DNA of 6,398 nucleotides from Rhodospirillaceae bacterium CCH5-H10 (GTDB lineage Bacteria; Pseudomonadota; Alphaproteobacteria; Reyranellales; Reyranellaceae). The stretch is from assembly GCA_001557035.1 (NCBI GenBank), contig LSKJ01000086.1, forward strand, positions 1 to 6,398. Direction: 5' to 3'. The notes beneath the pieces are model-generated. The model was not told the DNA's origin. It searched no databases and saw only the letters and a program-made list of their open reading frames with translations. Shown here piece by piece: positions 5,661 to 6,398 of the stretch; within the stretch, counting starts at the first letter, position 1; each line of letters starts with the position of its first letter. A program made the position numbers and the translations under genes.

Positions 5661-6398
5661 CACCTGCCGCTTCGTAAACCTTGACGACGGCGGCGTCATC
5701 CAGCTTTCCGTGACCGGCGCCGGCCGCGGCGATGAAGAGCTGGTGGGCGGCGGCGGCCAGCGGCAAGGGCAGGCGCAGCTCGTGGCCGGTGTCTAGCACC
5801 AGGCCGAGATCCTTCACGAAGATCTCGACCGCCGAGAGCGGCGAATAGTCGTCGTCGAGCATGTGCGGCACCCGATTGCCGAACATCCAGGAATTGCCGG
5901 CGCTGGCCGAAATGACTTCATAGACCGCGCGCGTATCGGCGCCCGCCTTGGCCGCGAGCGCCATTGCCTCGGCGGCCGTGGCGATGTGAACGCCGGCCAG
6001 GAGCTGGTTCACCGTCTTCACCAGCGAGCCGATGCCGGCCTTGTCGCCGAGCCGGAACACCTTGGCCGAGGTGGCGGAGAGGATCGACTCGGCGGCGGCG
6101 TAGGCGCGCGCGTTGCCCGAAGACATGAACGTCAGTTCACCCGATTCGGCGCGCGCCCGTCCGCCGGACATTGGCGCATCGAGAAGCTCGTGCCCGCTCG
6201 CCGCCAGACGCTCGTCGAGCTTGCGGACGAAGGCGGCAGGGCAGGTGGCGCACTGCATGACGAGGCCGCCCTTGCGCAAGGAGGCAACGGCGCCACCCTC
6301 GCCATAGAGGACGGTCTCGACCTGCTGCGCATTCACGACGGCGACGATCACGACATCGGCTGTGCTGGCAGCCTCGGCGGGCGACGCGACCGTCGTGC
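5632..6398 (-). CDS. NAD(P)-binding 3-hydroxyacid dehydrogenase, L-threonate dehydrogenase-like (5' end outside window)
   Basis: About 254 C-terminal residues are visible; the frame is open to the right edge and the GTG at 6349-6351 is internal. From comparison with E. coli YgbJ/LtnD recalled from memory, roughly the first 50 residues, including the GxGxxG nucleotide loop, lie outside. The family marks are DVVIVAVVNAQQ, the substrate loop LDAPMSGG (57-64 counting from 6351), GIGSLVKTVNQLLAGVHIA (106-124) with the catalytic lysine K112, SWMFGNR (154-160), VEIFVKDLGLVLDT (175-188) and GAGHGKLDDAAV (211-222). VNQLLAGVHIA-x2-AEAMALAAKAG and SAV-x-IFVKDLGLV are close to LtnD, so oxidation of L-threonate or a related C4 acid is the best guess. 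3-Hydroxyisobutyrate dehydrogenase or tartronate semialdehyde reductase are alternatives. It precedes pyk by nine bases; its last codons form the stem upstream of pyk. Confidence 0.88.
   Translation of the reverse strand, partial: TTVASPAEAASTADVVIVAVVNAQQVETVLYGEGGAVASLRKGGLVMQCATCPAAFVRKLDERLAASGHELLDAPMSGGRARAESGELTFMSSGNARAYAAAESILSATSAKVFRLGDKAGIGSLVKTVNQLLAGVHIATAAEAMALAAKAGADTRAVYEVISASAGNSWMFGNRVPHMLDDDYSPLSAVEIFVKDLGLVLDTGHELRLPLPLAAAAHQLFIAAAGAGHGKLDDAAVVKVYEAAGDFKVSSPLK

Noticed and set aside
4354..5796. Long plus-strand open frame of 480 codons opposite pyk
   Set aside because: It is antisense to a clear pyruvate kinase and runs past its start into the next gene. It is rich in His, Gly, Arg and Asp as expected of a GC-rich shadow frame and has no recognisable domain.

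Overview
The window reads as high-GC alphaproteobacterial chromosome. PaaK, pyruvate kinase and the threonate-dehydrogenase-like protein all have proteobacterial character, and the N-terminal module of the Rieske protein is one I associate with Rhodospirillales-type bacteria. The order is an inference from recall (Rhodospirillales or Reyranella-like), and the genus cannot be fixed from the sequence alone.

Layout. Bases 1-3316 hold a plus-strand block: the C-terminal end of a DUF2339-type polytopic membrane protein, then a complete phenylacetate-CoA ligase (paaK) joined to it by an ATGA overlap, then, 30 bases later, a Rieske non-haem iron oxygenase. The oxygenase has intact iron-sulfur and iron motifs and an extra N-terminal beta-type module. 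It is visibly less GC-rich than its neighbours and has no obvious ATG start.

Bases 3338-3943 hold a minus-strand cluster of three very small single-pass membrane proteins (48, 34 and 83 residues) that resemble each other. The first two overlap by GTGA, and the second has a strong Shine-Dalgarno. The first has an inverted repeat that covers its Shine-Dalgarno. I do not recognise this family; it is the most likely undescribed system here. Bases 3944-4209 are intergenic and contain two inverted copies of a 29-base repeat just past the end of pyk.

Bases 4210-6398 hold a minus-strand operon: a 5'-truncated threonate/3-hydroxyisobutyrate dehydrogenase-family gene followed after 9 bases by pyruvate kinase. 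The junction carries a perfect 9-bp stem and a competing 6-bp pairing onto the bases next to the pyk start, suggesting translational control of pyk by upstream translation.

Functionally, pyk is central glycolysis. The dehydrogenase gene probably oxidises a C4 sugar acid or a related 3-hydroxy acid. PaaK plus the Rieske enzyme may belong to one aromatic-acid conversion, but no other aromatic pathway gene and no ferredoxin or reductase partner is visible.
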